The notes below the pieces were generated by a model. It was not told the DNA's origin. It saw nothing but the letters and a program-made list of their open reading frames with translations, and made no database searches. This document shows positions 53,615 through 62,732 of a stretch of DNA of 64,000 bases, piece by piece. Numbering within the stretch: the stretch's first letter is position 1; each line of letters opens with the position of its first letter. The translations under genes and the position numbers were made by a program. Origin of the DNA: Anaerobaca lacustris (lineage in GTDB: Bacteria > Planctomycetota > Phycisphaerae > Sedimentisphaerales > Anaerobacaceae); NCBI RefSeq assembly GCF_030012215.1, contig NZ_JASCXX010000013.1:62001-126000 (forward strand). The letters are read 5' to 3'.

Positions 53615-53733
53615 CTTGCTCCCTTTCCAAAGCAGCGCCTTCACTTGATCGGGCTGGGTGCTCTGCGGGCATCATACCGGGCGATTCCGACGGAGTCCAC
53701 AGGATTCTGCCGGGAGACGGATTCGCGGGTTCG

Positions 53734-53976
53734 TCAGGAGGGTGACTCGTCGCCGGCCAGCGCGTCTTCCGATTCCTCGTCCGGTCGAGCCACAATGCGG
53801 TAGTCGGCGTCGAGCCAGGCGTTGAGGTCGATCAACCGGCATCGCTCCGAGCAGAAGGGAAAGAACTTGGTCCGACCGGATGCGTCGGTGGCCGGGACGT
53901 ACAGTTGCCTTCTGCACGTCGGACACGCGACCCGGGTTTCCCCTGAGGGTTGCTCTGTGTTGATGGATGGACTCAT
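53734..53976 (-). CDS. yacG: DNA gyrase inhibitor YacG-like zinc protein
   Basis: This 80-residue protein has a four-cysteine zinc knuckle C18-x2-C21 ... C42-x3-C46 ([33 protein letters not shown]) and the Asp-rich acidic C-terminus typical of YacG. Known: E. coli YacG binds GyrB and inhibits gyrase. Its start overlaps the stop of the dksA-like gene by 4 bases (ATGA), so the two zinc-finger-type proteins are made together. Confidence 0.9.
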   Translation of the reverse strand: MSPSINTEQPSGETRVACPTCRRQLYVPATDASGRTKFFPFCSERCRLIDLNAWLDADYRIVARPDEESEDALAGDESPS

Positions 53977-54425
53977 GCGCCTTCGACGCGACCCTCTTCA
54001 ATCATCCTGGCGTATTCGACACAATACCGAGCCCAAGGTTGAGCTTCCAGACGCGCTCTCGGAATCGGTTCTCCCGTTCCTTCGCAAATGCCGTAGGTTC
54101 CCTCTTCCACTCTGTTCAAGGCGTCGTCGATTTCGTGCAGGATCTTTCGCTCGCTATCCATCAGACCCAGCGCAAACTCCTGTTCATAGTTGTCCGTGCC
54201 CAGGTCCGCCATGTGAATCGGCATGCTGGACAGGTCTCCGCTGGCGTCGAGACGAGACTTCTTGAGGGTCTCTCCCTCGATATCGAAGACGTTTTGAAAG
54301 ATCTCCCTCCTCTTCTGAAGGAGCAATTCTTTGAAGTACTCGACATCGGCGGCGCTGAGAGGCTTGGCGTTCTTGCGCTTCCGCACCGGTTTCTTTTTCG
54401 CTGTTCTCTTGCGTTCTTCGGCCAC
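53973..54425 (-). CDS. DksA/TraR-family protein with an incomplete zinc site
   Basis: This 150-residue protein starts at GTG 54425. A Lys/Arg-rich tail (1-22) precedes a helical coiled-coil region with the acidic tip ([11 protein letters not shown] near 73-82). The C-terminal motif [28 protein letters not shown] aligns with the CxxC...CxxC finger of DksA. Only Cys114 and Cys135 remain; the second and fourth positions are Thr117 and Tyr138. DksA family proteins bind the secondary channel of RNA polymerase with ppGpp. Zinc-free variants exist, and this looks like one. Promoter at 54479-54506; coupled to yacG. Confidence 0.88.
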   Translation of the reverse strand: MAEERKRTAKKKPVRKRKNAKPLSAADVEYFKELLLQKRREIFQNVFDIEGETLKKSRLDASGDLSSMPIHMADLGTDNYEQEFALGLMDSERKILHEIDDALNRVEEGTYGICEGTGEPIPRARLEAQPWARYCVEYARMIEEGRVEGA

Positions 54426-54478
54426 TTCTGCATCTACCTTTCATGGAGGGCAAAGGCATTGTACCTATAGAAATAACA

Positions 54479-54506
54479 ATTCTACCATATATCCGGGATC
54501 AGGCAA
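54479..54506 (-). promoter_or_regulatory. Promoter of the dksA-like gene
   Basis: On the minus strand TTGCCT (54506-54501), 16 bases, then TAGAAT (54484-54479) with TGG before it. It nearly copies the promoter at 6246-6274. Confidence 0.6.
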
Positions 54507-54617
54507 AGCGTCATTTATCCGGAAGTGCCACAGTCTTGCCATCGCGGGCAAACGTCGCCGGCGAGGGACGGGCGGAGATGCCGCCATATGCGACGTAACA
54601 TATTGTGAGGAAATCAT

Positions 54618-55502
54618 TTAGAGCGGGTTTGCCGAAGGGGGCGGCGGGGGGCTTATCCGGTCGGCGTCCTTGGCCATCCTGCCCAGGGGCAGGAACATGG
54701 TCTCGACGCCGACGGGTGCTGAAAAGACGCGTATCCCGAAGACCCTTTCGATCTCGTCCTGTCGGAAGACCTTGCTCGTGGAGCCCATCTGGTAGTGAAC
54801 GCACGGATCGGGGCCCCGGCTGCTCTCGCCGGCGACTGGGTCGGGGCAACACGGCCGCAGGAGCAGGGCCTGGTCGCAGTACTGGGCGGCCAGATTGATA
54901 TCGTGTGTGATGGCGACGACCGTCCGGCCCTTATCCCGCTGGACCGACTTGAGCAGATCGTACATTGCCACCTGGTGGCGCAGATCGAGGAAGCTCGTAG
55001 GCTCGTCGAGCAGGATGGTCTGCGTATCCTGGGCCAGGGCGCGGGCGATGAACACCCGCTGCCGTTCGCCTCCGCTGAGGCTGGCCAGGGGGCGCGTTGC
55101 GAACCGGGCCGTGTCCGTCATCTCCATCGCATCGGTCACGATCTGTCGGTCCATCGGACGCTCGAAGCCCCATTGGGTGAAGTGGGGCGTCCGGGCCATC
55201 AGGACTGTCTCGGCTACGGAGAACCCGAACGCCGGAATGTGCTCCTGCTGAACCAGTGCGATCTTCCGGGCGACCTCATGCCTGCTGTACGATTGGGTGT
55301 TCGTGCCGTCGATTGCGATCGTGCCCGCCTGCGGCCTGAGCAGGCCGGCGAGCAGATTGATGAGCGTGCTCTTGCCGGCCCCGTTCGGCCCGACCACGGC
55401 CAGGAACGTCCCCGTCTCGACCGTCAGGCTGATGTCTTTCAGCACGGGCTGGTCTGGCCGGTAGGCGAATGTCACATGGTCCAGTTGTATGCCGTTGGTC
55501 AT
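54618..55502 (-). CDS. ABC transporter ATPase, BtuD/FepC type
   Basis: This 294-residue ATPase starts at ATG 55502, overlapping the permease stop by 4 bases. Walker A is [20 protein letters not shown], the signature [20 protein letters not shown], Walker [17 protein letters not shown] and the switch ITHDIN. The C-terminal ~60 residues (after [13 protein letters not shown]) extend beyond the usual domain, with [20 protein letters not shown] and a proline-rich end. With the two upstream genes it makes a vitamin B12/iron-siderophore-type importer. Confidence 0.93.
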   Translation of the reverse strand: MTNGIQLDHVTFAYRPDQPVLKDISLTVETGTFLAVVGPNGAGKSTLINLLAGLLRPQAGTIAIDGTNTQSYSRHEVARKIALVQQEHIPAFGFSVAETVLMARTPHFTQWGFERPMDRQIVTDAMEMTDTARFATRPLASLSGGERQRVFIARALAQDTQTILLDEPTSFLDLRHQVAMYDLLKSVQRDKGRTVVAITHDINLAAQYCDQALLLRPCCPDPVAGESSRGPDPCVHYQMGSTSKVFRQDEIERVFGIRVFSAPVGVETMFLPLGRMAKDADRISPPPPPSANPL

Positions 55503-56548
55503 GATAGCCAACACACCTTCCTGTTGTAGCGCATCAGCAGGATCAGGAAGAACGGCCCGCCCAGCATCGCCGTGATGACGCCGACCGGCAGTTGGGCGGG
55601 CGCTATGATGCGACGGGCGATCGTATCGGCCGTGACGAGGAACACCGCCCCAAGGATACTGCTCAGCGGCAGCAGTTGACGGTGGTCGGGCCCGACGACG
55701 AGCCGCACCGCGTGGGGCACGATCAGCCCGACGAAACCGATCAGGCCGCTCAGGCTCACCGCCACGGCCGTCACGAACGCCGAGACCGCCAGGGCGACGA
55801 ACTGGACCCGCTCGACGTGGATGCCCATGCTTCGGGCGTCGGTCTGTCCGAAGCTGATGGCGTTGAGCGCAGCGCTGAGGAAGAACAGTGCCACGAGCCC
55901 GGCGGCGACGCATCCGCCACTGGCCCAGAGGACGAATGCGTCCTCTTCGGCCATGTTGCCCATGAGCCAGAACACGGTCGCGTAGACGTCCTGGCTCTTG
56001 GAGATTGAGGTGAGGAACATGATAATGGCCGAGAAGCACGCGTTCACGACGACGCCGGCCAACAGCAGCCCGGTGACGTGAAACCGACCCGTGATGCGGC
56101 CGATGGCCCAGACCAGCCAGACCGTGCCCAGCGCACCGACAAAGGCGAAGACGGCGATGGGGGATCGCCCCCACAGGGTCCAGTTGATCCCGCTGATGAC
56201 CGCCAGCATGGCGCCGAGCCCGGCGCCGCTGGAGACGCCGAGGATGTAAGGGTCGGCCAGCGGATTCCGCAGGACGGCCTGGAACACGACGCCGGCGCCG
56301 GCCAGTGCCGCCCCTACGATGGCCGCCAGGAGGATGCGAGGCACCCGCACCCGCAGCAGGATTTCGTAATCGGGGTTGGGCGATCCCGACGGGCCCGGGC
56401 CGGCCAGGGCCGCCTTTATGCTGACAGGCTCGGTGCCCACGAGCGAACAGGCGACCATGACCAGCAGGAGCAGCGCAATAGCCGCCAGCGTCCGGGTCAG
56501 CAGCGTTCTCGGCGACAGAAGTGACTGCACGGCTCTACTCTCCCGCAT
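55499..56548 (-). CDS. ABC transporter permease, FecCD/BtuC type
   Basis: This 349-residue permease has about ten helices and the family signatures RVPRILLAAIVGAALAGAGV, FQAVLRNPLADPYILGVSSG, the coupling segment TDARSMGIHVERVQFVALAV, and LIGFVGLIVPHAVRLVVGPD. It translocates a cobalamin, heme or siderophore substrate. Its ATG at 56548 overlaps the end of the binding-protein gene by 14 bases. Confidence 0.95.
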   Translation of the reverse strand: MRESRAVQSLLSPRTLLTRTLAAIALLLLVMVACSLVGTEPVSIKAALAGPGPSGSPNPDYEILLRVRVPRILLAAIVGAALAGAGVVFQAVLRNPLADPYILGVSSGAGLGAMLAVISGINWTLWGRSPIAVFAFVGALGTVWLVWAIGRITGRFHVTGLLLAGVVVNACFSAIIMFLTSISKSQDVYATVFWLMGNMAEEDAFVLWASGGCVAAGLVALFFLSAALNAISFGQTDARSMGIHVERVQFVALAVSAFVTAVAVSLSGLIGFVGLIVPHAVRLVVGPDHRQLLPLSSILGAVFLVTADTIARRIIAPAQLPVGVITAMLGGPFFLILLMRYNRKVCWLS

Positions 56549-57431
56549 CGTCGGACCACAGGCAATCGGCGATCAGTTCGATTCCCTGGCACAGCCTTGG
56601 GCTCAGGCGCGAGACTGTGTCGGCTTCGATCACGTTAATCCGACCGGCGGCAACCGCGGGGACATTGGGAAAACGGCCCCAATAGGCCAGGGCCTGGCGA
56701 TGCTGGTCGGCGAGGTTTCCGCCCATCATGGCGGGTTCGATGATGACCTGGACGTTTGCCCCGATGACCTGCTCGGCCCCGATGGGCGGATACTTGTGCA
56801 GCGTCGGGCCGATGGCATTCTGACCGCCCGCCAGTTCGATCAGATCGTTGATGAACGTGTTCCGTCCGGCGACACGCAGCGGCTCTCGCTGGACCACCCA
56901 TAAGACGCGCGGCCGGTCTCGGCCCGCGCGGATCTGTCCCAATCGCGCGATACCCTCCCGGATACCGAGAACGAGCGACTGCGCTTCGGACTGTCGCCCG
57001 GCTGCTTGTCCGATGGTCTCGATGGCGCCGAACAGATCGTCGACCGTCCAGATACTCACAGCCAGGCAGTGGTAGCCCATTCGGCGTAACCGGGTGGCCA
57101 AACCTCTCTGTTGGGGAATCTCAAGGGTCAAGACCAGATCGGGGCGACAGGCGATGATCGCCTCGACGTTCGGAAGCCAGAAGCTGCCTACGTTCGGCTT
57201 GCCTGCGACCTGCGGCGGATAATCGCTGTCGCTTGTGACGGCCGCCACGCTTTCGCCCAATCCGAGTGCGTAGAGGATCTCCGTGAGGTTCGGGGCCATG
57301 GAGACGATTCGCATCGGACGCGACCGGTTCGGTGCGCGGGCGATGGCATCGACCTGTTGCGGTCGCAACAGCGCATAGCCGAGAAGAACCCAGGCCACGA
57401 AGCCCGCCGATAGCAAACACCACCTGCGCAT
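56535..57431 (-). CDS. Periplasmic cobalamin/siderophore-binding protein, BtuF type
   Basis: From ATG 57431 the protein is 298 residues; an upstream in-frame start at 57503 lies inside mutL. The N-terminal hydrophobic helix (5-22) is a signal peptide or anchor without a lipobox. The mature part reads MRIVSMAPNLTEILYALGLG, SDSDYPPQVAGKPNVGSFWL and PNVEAIIACRPDLVLTLE, and near the second lobe VLWVVQREPLRVAGRNTFIN, DLIELAGGQNAIGP. The SDYPP and PNVEAI segments are typical of cobalamin-binding members. The start overlaps the mutL stop by one base (TGATG), an odd coupling of DNA repair and transport genes. Confidence 0.88.
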   Translation of the reverse strand: MRRWCLLSAGFVAWVLLGYALLRPQQVDAIARAPNRSRPMRIVSMAPNLTEILYALGLGESVAAVTSDSDYPPQVAGKPNVGSFWLPNVEAIIACRPDLVLTLEIPQQRGLATRLRRMGYHCLAVSIWTVDDLFGAIETIGQAAGRQSEAQSLVLGIREGIARLGQIRAGRDRPRVLWVVQREPLRVAGRNTFINDLIELAGGQNAIGPTLHKYPPIGAEQVIGANVQVIIEPAMMGGNLADQHRQALAYWGRFPNVPAVAAGRINVIEADTVSRLSPRLCQGIELIADCLWSDDAGE

Positions 57432-59233
57432 CAGGTCCTCTTGAACTGCTTTTCCAGCTCTTTCATCGAAAACGCGATCGTCGTCGGGCGGCCGTGCGGA
57501 CACCGGCTGGTGGATTCGTATCGCTGCCGGTCAGCCAGCAGTTGCTGAATCTCGCTCTCGGTCAGCTTCTGGCCCGCCTTGATAGCCGCCTTGCAGGCCG
57601 TCATGTTGAGCACTTCATCGAGCATGTCCTCAGGGTTCAACGTCGCCCTCCTCGTCGCCAGCAGGTCCACGAGGTCCTGCACGAAGCTGACGGCAGAGAC
57701 CTTGGCCAGCAGTGTGGGGAAGGCCTGGACCGCATACGTTCGTGGCCCGAAGGGCGCCAGCTCCACCCCGAGCCGGCGGAAGACCTCGGCGTTGTCCTCA
57801 ATGGCGTCGGCCTGGGCGTCGGTGACGTCGAAGGTCTCCGGCAGCAGAAGCCGCTGCGATTCGAGGGGCCCACTGCCGGCCCGCTCTCGCAGCATCTCGT
57901 ACAACATCGCCTCGTGCAATGCGTGCTGATCGATGATGACGAAACCGTCGTCCGTCTGTTCGACGATATAGCTATCGTGAATCTGGAGGTATCGCGGCCC
58001 GTCAAAACTCAGCATGGCCGGTGCCGGTTCGTGGGAGATCCGAGACTCTCTCTGGGGCGATCCGGCGTCGTGCGGGGCCCTGCCCGCCTGCAAGTCGAAC
58101 TGCTGCTGCCGATGGGCGGGCCGATGCTGCTTGAAGAAGTCCGCCATCGCGTCGGCGATCTCCTGGCGTCTGGCCCGCTGCGTCTGTCGATGGTCATCGA
58201 GAGAGGCCGCCGGGCCCGAGGGCAGCCGGGCAGGCATGTGCAGATCGGTGCCGAGCAGCTTCTCCCGCATCGTGGCGAGGATCTGCGAGTGAACGAGATT
58301 GGAGTTGTAGAAGCGGACCTCCGTCTTGGTCGGATGCACGTTGACGTCATACTCGTCGTACGGCATCTGGATGAAAAGGAACACGACGGGAAACCGGTTC
58401 GGTTCGAGCAGACCTCTATAGGCCTCCTTGATGGCGTGCGAGATGAACTTGTCGCGGATGAAACGCCCGTTCAAAAACGCGTATTGGAACCTATTGTTTG
58501 TCCGGGAGGTACTGGGGTGGCCGAGCAGGGCGCGAATCCGGATTCCCTTCTCATCGGTCGATGCCTCGACCAGATCGTCGGCCTCCAGCATGGGGAAGAG
58601 CTGCGCGATCCGCTGGCGCAGCGCGAGGCTGCCGGAGAGGCGATACAGTTCCCTGCCGTTGTGAATGAGCGTCAGCCCGAGTTGGTCCTTGGGCAGGGCG
58701 ATTCGCGTGAACTGCTCGGTGATATGACCCATCTCGGTGTTGGCGGTCCGCAGAAACTTACGGCGGGCGGGCGTCTTGTAGAAGAGATCGCGAACCTGGA
58801 TCGTCGTCCCGACGTCCCCGCTGCACGGACCGACGGACTGTCTGTCGCCGCAGTCGATCTCGATGCAATTGGCCTGGTCGGACTGGGGCGTCCGGCTGAC
58901 GGCCCGCACGTGAGCGATGGAGGCAATGCTGGCCAATGCCTCACCGCGAAAACCCAGGGTGGTGATGCCGCTCAGGTCGGAGGTGTCCCTGATCTTGCTT
59001 GTCGCATGCGATTCGAATGCGGCCGCCAGATCGTCGCGGTCCATCCCCTCGCCGTTGTCGGTGATGGAGATCAGCTTGCGCCCACCGTCTTCCACGGTGA
59101 CGACGACGGCCGTTGCGCCGGCATCGATGCTGTTCTCCATGAGTTCCTTGACCGCACTGGCCGGGCGCTCGATGACCTCGCCGGCCGCGATCATGTTCAC
59201 CATATTCTGGTCAAGGCGGACGATTCGACCCAT
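57431..59233 (-). CDS. mutL: DNA mismatch repair endonuclease MutL
   Basis: From ATG 59233 the protein is 600 residues; a GTG three codons earlier is possible. The GHKL ATPase half has AAGEVIERPASAVKELMENS with catalytic Glu33, the DNGEGMD loop (59-65) and GFRGEALASIASI. The C-terminal half carries the metal-dependent nicking motif DQHALHEAMLYE at 435-446 (DQHAx2Ex4E), the ACKAAIKAG motif and CPHGRPT near 578-584. So this MutL is an endonuclease of the MutH-independent type. It acts with MutS to nick the new strand. It lies 58 bases after gpmI. Confidence 0.96.
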   Translation of the reverse strand: MGRIVRLDQNMVNMIAAGEVIERPASAVKELMENSIDAGATAVVVTVEDGGRKLISITDNGEGMDRDDLAAAFESHATSKIRDTSDLSGITTLGFRGEALASIASIAHVRAVSRTPQSDQANCIEIDCGDRQSVGPCSGDVGTTIQVRDLFYKTPARRKFLRTANTEMGHITEQFTRIALPKDQLGLTLIHNGRELYRLSGSLALRQRIAQLFPMLEADDLVEASTDEKGIRIRALLGHPSTSRTNNRFQYAFLNGRFIRDKFISHAIKEAYRGLLEPNRFPVVFLFIQMPYDEYDVNVHPTKTEVRFYNSNLVHSQILATMREKLLGTDLHMPARLPSGPAASLDDHRQTQRARRQEIADAMADFFKQHRPAHRQQQFDLQAGRAPHDAGSPQRESRISHEPAPAMLSFDGPRYLQIHDSYIVEQTDDGFVIIDQHALHEAMLYEMLRERAGSGPLESQRLLLPETFDVTDAQADAIEDNAEVFRRLGVELAPFGPRTYAVQAFPTLLAKVSAVSFVQDLVDLLATRRATLNPEDMLDEVLNMTACKAAIKAGQKLTESEIQQLLADRQRYESTSRCPHGRPTTIAFSMKELEKQFKRT

Positions 59234-59291
59234 GATTCCCACCGGATTCCATTCGCGCGACGAGGGGGCACAGCCGGAAATCGGGCCTGTA

Positions 59292-60869
59292 TCAATCCCC
59301 CTGGAGAACGCTGCGGCCCGTCATCTCCTCCGGCTGAGGCAGCCCCATGATCTCCAGCATCGTCGGCCCGATGTCGGCCAGGGTCCCGCCTTCTCGCAGC
59401 GTCGTGCCCTTGTAGCGGTCGTCGAAAACGATCAGCGGCACATCACCGACCGTGTGGGCGGTGTGCGGGCTGTCCGGCGCGCCGTCGATCATCTTCTCGA
59501 AATTGCCGTGATCGGCCGTGATGACCGCGGCGCCCCCCATGCTTTTGACCTTGTCGAGAATCCTGCCGACGCACTCATCGACCGTCGCGGCCGCCTGGAC
59601 GGCCGCGGAGAGGTCCCCCGTATGGCCGACCATGTCGGGATTGGCGAAATTGACGACCATCACGTCGTACTTGTCTGAGTCGAGCCTCTCCAGGACGACG
59701 GCGGCCACCTCACGGGCGCTCATCTCCGGCTTGAGATCGTACGTGCGCACCTTGGGCGACGGGACGATCTGGCGGTCTTCCCCTTTGAAGGGCCGTTCCG
59801 TATAGTCGTTGAAGAAGAACGTCACATGAGCGTACTTCTCCGTCTCGGCGCAACGGAACTGCTTGAGACCCAGTTCGCTCCAATAGGCGGCCAGGATGTT
59901 CTTCATCTTGGCGCGTTTGGGAAACGCGACGGGCGCCGGGATGCTCGCGTCGTATTCGGTCAGGCACACGAAGTAGAGCTGCGGCAGCGTGGTCCGCACG
60001 AATTCCTTGAACTCAGCATCGACGAAGGCGCGGGTCAGTTCGCGGGGCCGGTCGCCTCGGAAATTGAAGAAGATCACGCCGTCTCCGTCATCGATCGTGG
60101 CCAGTGGTCCGCCGTCCTTGTCGACGATGCAGGTTGGTTCGATGAACTCGTCGGTGACGTCTTTGTCGTAGCTGCTCTTGACGGCGTCCTGAGCGCTGGG
60201 GGCCTTGAGGCCCTTGCCTGTCCGCAGGCATTCGTAGGCCCGCTGGACGCGGTCCCATCGGCTGTCGCGGTCCATCGCATAGAACCGGCCCATGACGGTG
60301 GCGATCTTGCCGACACCGATTTCGGCCGCCTTCTTCTCGACGTCCTGGATGTATCCAAGGCCGCTGTCGGGCGGCGAGTCCCGACCGTCCATGAACGCAT
60401 GGATGAACACGTCGGTCAGGTCGTTTCGCTTGGCCAGTTCGAGCAGGCCGTACAGGTGTCCGAGCAGCGAATGCACGCCGATATCGCTGCACAAGCCCAT
60501 CAGATGCACTTTGCCGTTGTGCTCCTTGACGAACCTGACGAGCTTGAGGAACTCCTCGTTCTGGAAGAACGATCCATCGCGTATTGCATGGGTCAGCCGA
60601 ACGGATTCCTGGGGCACGATGCGTCCGGCGCCGATGTTCTGGTGGCCCACCTCGCTGTTGCCCATCGTCCCGTCGGGCAGACCGACGGATTCCCCGTGGG
60701 TGTGGATCAGGCAGTGCGGATAGTCGGCCATCAGCATGTCATCCGTGGGGGTATGCGCCTGCTTGATGGCGTTGTATTGGTCTTCGCCGGGGTCGGGGTT
60801 GTAGCCCCATCCGTCGCGTATGATCAAAACACAGGGTCTTTTCGCAAGTTTCGTCTTCTCTTTCGCCAT
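59292..60869 (-). CDS. gpmI: 2,3-bisphosphoglycerate-independent phosphoglycerate mutase
   Basis: The ATG at 60869 gives 525 residues; a TTG six codons upstream is in frame. The enzyme interconverts 3- and 2-phosphoglycerate in glycolysis and uses two Mn ions. The first metal segment is VLIIRDGWGYNPDPGEDQYN (Asp19). The nucleophile is Ser72 in MGNSEVGHQNIGAGRIV, and substrate-binding segments include HAFMDGRDSPPDSGLGYIQD and VIFFNFRGDRPRELTRAF. The second metal cluster includes NFANPDMVGHTGD and VITADHGNFEKM. First gene of a five-gene minus-strand series ending with the BtuD-type ATPase. Confidence 0.96.
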   Translation of the reverse strand: MAKEKTKLAKRPCVLIIRDGWGYNPDPGEDQYNAIKQAHTPTDDMLMADYPHCLIHTHGESVGLPDGTMGNSEVGHQNIGAGRIVPQESVRLTHAIRDGSFFQNEEFLKLVRFVKEHNGKVHLMGLCSDIGVHSLLGHLYGLLELAKRNDLTDVFIHAFMDGRDSPPDSGLGYIQDVEKKAAEIGVGKIATVMGRFYAMDRDSRWDRVQRAYECLRTGKGLKAPSAQDAVKSSYDKDVTDEFIEPTCIVDKDGGPLATIDDGDGVIFFNFRGDRPRELTRAFVDAEFKEFVRTTLPQLYFVCLTEYDASIPAPVAFPKRAKMKNILAAYWSELGLKQFRCAETEKYAHVTFFFNDYTERPFKGEDRQIVPSPKVRTYDLKPEMSAREVAAVVLERLDSDKYDVMVVNFANPDMVGHTGDLSAAVQAAATVDECVGRILDKVKSMGGAAVITADHGNFEKMIDGAPDSPHTAHTVGDVPLIVFDDRYKGTTLREGGTLADIGPTMLEIMGLPQPEEMTGRSVLQGD

Positions 60870-60901
60870 GCAGTGCGTGCCTTTCAAACCATAACAAGAA
60901 A

Positions 60902-60920
60902 GACGAGGCGCAGCCTCGTC
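60902..60920 (-). terminator. Terminator-like hairpin in the gpmI leader
   Basis: GACGAGGC and GCCTCGTC form a perfect 8-bp stem with a 3-base loop, followed on the minus strand by TTTCTTGTT. It lies between the promoter at 60952-60980 and the gpmI start, so it may attenuate transcription. Confidence 0.55.
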
Positions 60921-60951
60921 CCAGCGTATACCGAATCACGAACAGCCGCAC

Positions 60952-60980
60952 AGCATAGCCGCCGCCCGAGCCTCTGTCAA
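60952..60980 (-). promoter_or_regulatory. Promoter of the gpmI-mutL-btu-like series
   Basis: On the minus strand a perfect TTGACA (60980-60975), 17 bases, TATGCT (60957-60952). It is divergent from the promoter at 61029. Confidence 0.7.
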
Positions 60981-61028
60981 ACACTTCCCTCTCTTCAATG
61001 GAGGGGGATTCCAGGGGACCTGGGGACT

Positions 61029-61056
61029 TTGACAGGCAGGAGGGTTCTGGTATAAT
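61029..61056 (+). promoter_or_regulatory. Strong promoter of the TPR lipoprotein-lspA pair
   Basis: Perfect TTGACA (61029-61034) and perfect TATAAT (61051-61056), 16 bases apart, with TGG just before the -10. It is the best promoter match in the window. Confidence 0.8.
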
Positions 61057-61132
61057 CCACCCGTTGGCGGGAAACGCGATCGTCAGCTTGACCGGTTGCG
61101 GACCTCGCAGGATTGGGAAAGGCTTCCGACGC

Positions 61133-62140
61133 GTGTTCGAGGGAAACGACAGGGGGATCTTGGCTTGGCTTGGCACGGTCGTGCTGGGGATGGGCCTCAT
61201 TTCCGGCTGCGCCGAGCGCCGGCAGGCGGTGGATCTGTACCTCGACGCGGTCATGCTGCGTGAATTGGGCCGGGACGAAGCCGCGGTTCGGCAACTCAAG
61301 GCCGCCGTAGCGCAAGACCCCGATCTTGTCCTGGCCCAATCGGAACTGGGCCGGGCCTATCTGGCGTTGAACGAGTTGGAGTTGGCCGCCGAGGCCTTCC
61401 GACAGGCGGTGCGTCTGGATCCCTGGTCGTTTCAGGACCACATGGACCTGGCGATGGCGTACGAGAAACTGGGCCGGTTCCGCGAGGCGGCCCAGGTCTT
61501 TGCGCGAGCCGGCGAACTGAACGCCGAGAGCCTGGAGGCCCAGTTGGCCGCTGCGCGATGCTATCTGAGCGCCGGGCGGCCCGTCCAGGCGCTGGTCCAC
61601 TGCGAGTCGGCGCGACAGATCGATCCGGAATCCGAGGAGGCCCTGCGTCTGCTCGCCAAGGCCTATGAGGGGCAGAAAGACTACGAGCAGGCGGCCCTGA
61701 CATACCAGCAGTTGCTCAAGGACAACCCGGAGCGTTCAGAGGTCGCGCTGGCGCTGGCGATGGCCTACATCAAGAGCGAGTTGTATGACCCGGCTAAGGA
61801 TGTGCTGCTCGGCGTAGTCCAGACCCGGCCCGACCAGTCGCGCGCATTTCGCGATTTGGGGTACTGCTTTCTGAAGCTCGGCGACGCCGACCAGGCGATC
61901 GCCATGTACGAGAAGGCGACCGTTCTCGACAACGGCGATTGGGAGGCCTATCGAGGGTTGGGGGTGGCCTGCATGGTCAAGGCCCAGCGCACCGGCGACG
62001 AGGCGCTGCAAGCGGCGGCGTTGCGGCACTGGCGGCGCTCGCTGGCGATCCATCCCGACCAGCCCAGACGAGACTGGCTGGAGAAGCTGATCAAGGAGCA
62101 CTCACGCACGACGGACCCATTGCGAGGATTCGATGACTGA
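61133..62140 (+). CDS. TPR-repeat lipoprotein
   Basis: I take GTG 61133 as start (GGAAAGG about ten bases upstream, downstream of the promoter), giving 335 residues; the frame is open to 60998. The signal ends in LISGC, a lipobox. The rest is about eight TPR units, for example AAVRQLKAAVAQDPDLVLAQ, SELGRAYLALNELELAAEAF, LAMAYEKLGRFREAAQVFAR, LAKAYEGQKDYEQAALTYQQ and LGYCFLKLGDADQAIAMYEK. It probably scaffolds a complex at the periplasmic side of a membrane. The stop overlaps lspA by 8 bases, so its lipid processing enzyme is co-translated. Confidence 0.85.
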   Translation: MFEGNDRGILAWLGTVVLGMGLISGCAERRQAVDLYLDAVMLRELGRDEAAVRQLKAAVAQDPDLVLAQSELGRAYLALNELELAAEAFRQAVRLDPWSFQDHMDLAMAYEKLGRFREAAQVFARAGELNAESLEAQLAAARCYLSAGRPVQALVHCESARQIDPESEEALRLLAKAYEGQKDYEQAALTYQQLLKDNPERSEVALALAMAYIKSELYDPAKDVLLGVVQTRPDQSRAFRDLGYCFLKLGDADQAIAMYEKATVLDNGDWEAYRGLGVACMVKAQRTGDEALQAAALRHWRRSLAIHPDQPRRDWLEKLIKEHSRTTDPLRGFDD

Positions 62141-62732
62141 ACCGACGACGACACAGCAGCAGCAGGGCGAGGCGGTGCCGCGCCAAGGGCTTCTGGAGTA
62201 CTGCCGAGGAGCATTGCCCGACAGGATCGCTCACCTGATCTTCTGGCCCATCGCGACAGTGGGTCTGCTGCTGGACTTGTGGACGAAACAGGCGGTATTC
62301 GCCGCATTACGTGATGAGCCCGATCAGAGCCGGACGATCATCGGCGGCGTTCTCACGTTCCGGCTGGCCCTCAACGACGGCGCCGCCTTCGGCATCGCCT
62401 CCGGCCGCCAGGCCTTTCTTGTGGGCGTCTCTACCGTGGCTTTGGTGATCATTCTGGGCGTCTTTCTGTTCGGCGCGGCGCGGCAGCGAATCGTCCAGGT
62501 CGCCTTGGGGTTGTTCGCCGCCGGCGTTTGCGGCAACCTGTACGACCGGGCGTTCAACGATGGGCGGGTCCGCGACTTCATCGACGTGGTCTACTGGCCG
62601 GGCCGGCACTGGCATACGTTCAACGTGGCCGACGCGATGCTGTGCGTTGCCGTGGGACTGCTCATGATCGCGACGCTGTTTACGGACCCGTCTTGTCGAA
62701 GACATGATCGGCCACAAAAATCGGCGCATTGA
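62133..62732 (+). CDS. lspA: Lipoprotein signal peptidase (signal peptidase II)
   Basis: This 199-residue membrane protease cleaves prolipoproteins before the acylated Cys. Four membrane helices are visible. The catalytic pair is Asp148 in GNLYDRAFNDGRVRDFIDVV and Asp167 in FNVADAML. The N-terminal ~30 residues, Gln/Thr-rich and polar, are longer than usual. The 3' end overlaps the convergent DUF151 gene by 53 bases. Confidence 0.94.
   Translation: MTEPTTTQQQQGEAVPRQGLLEYCRGALPDRIAHLIFWPIATVGLLLDLWTKQAVFAALRDEPDQSRTIIGGVLTFRLALNDGAAFGIASGRQAFLVGVSTVALVIILGVFLFGAARQRIVQVALGLFAAGVCGNLYDRAFNDGRVRDFIDVVYWPGRHWHTFNVADAMLCVAVGLLMIATLFTDPSCRRHDRPQKSAH

Noticed and set aside
57432-57600. Cobalamin riboswitch before the BtuF-type gene
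   Set aside because: The upstream sequence is the coding end of mutL, and no B12-box-like sequence was noticed.
57332-59350. 672-codon plus-strand frame
   Set aside because: Antisense to mutL, which carries all expected catalytic motifs.
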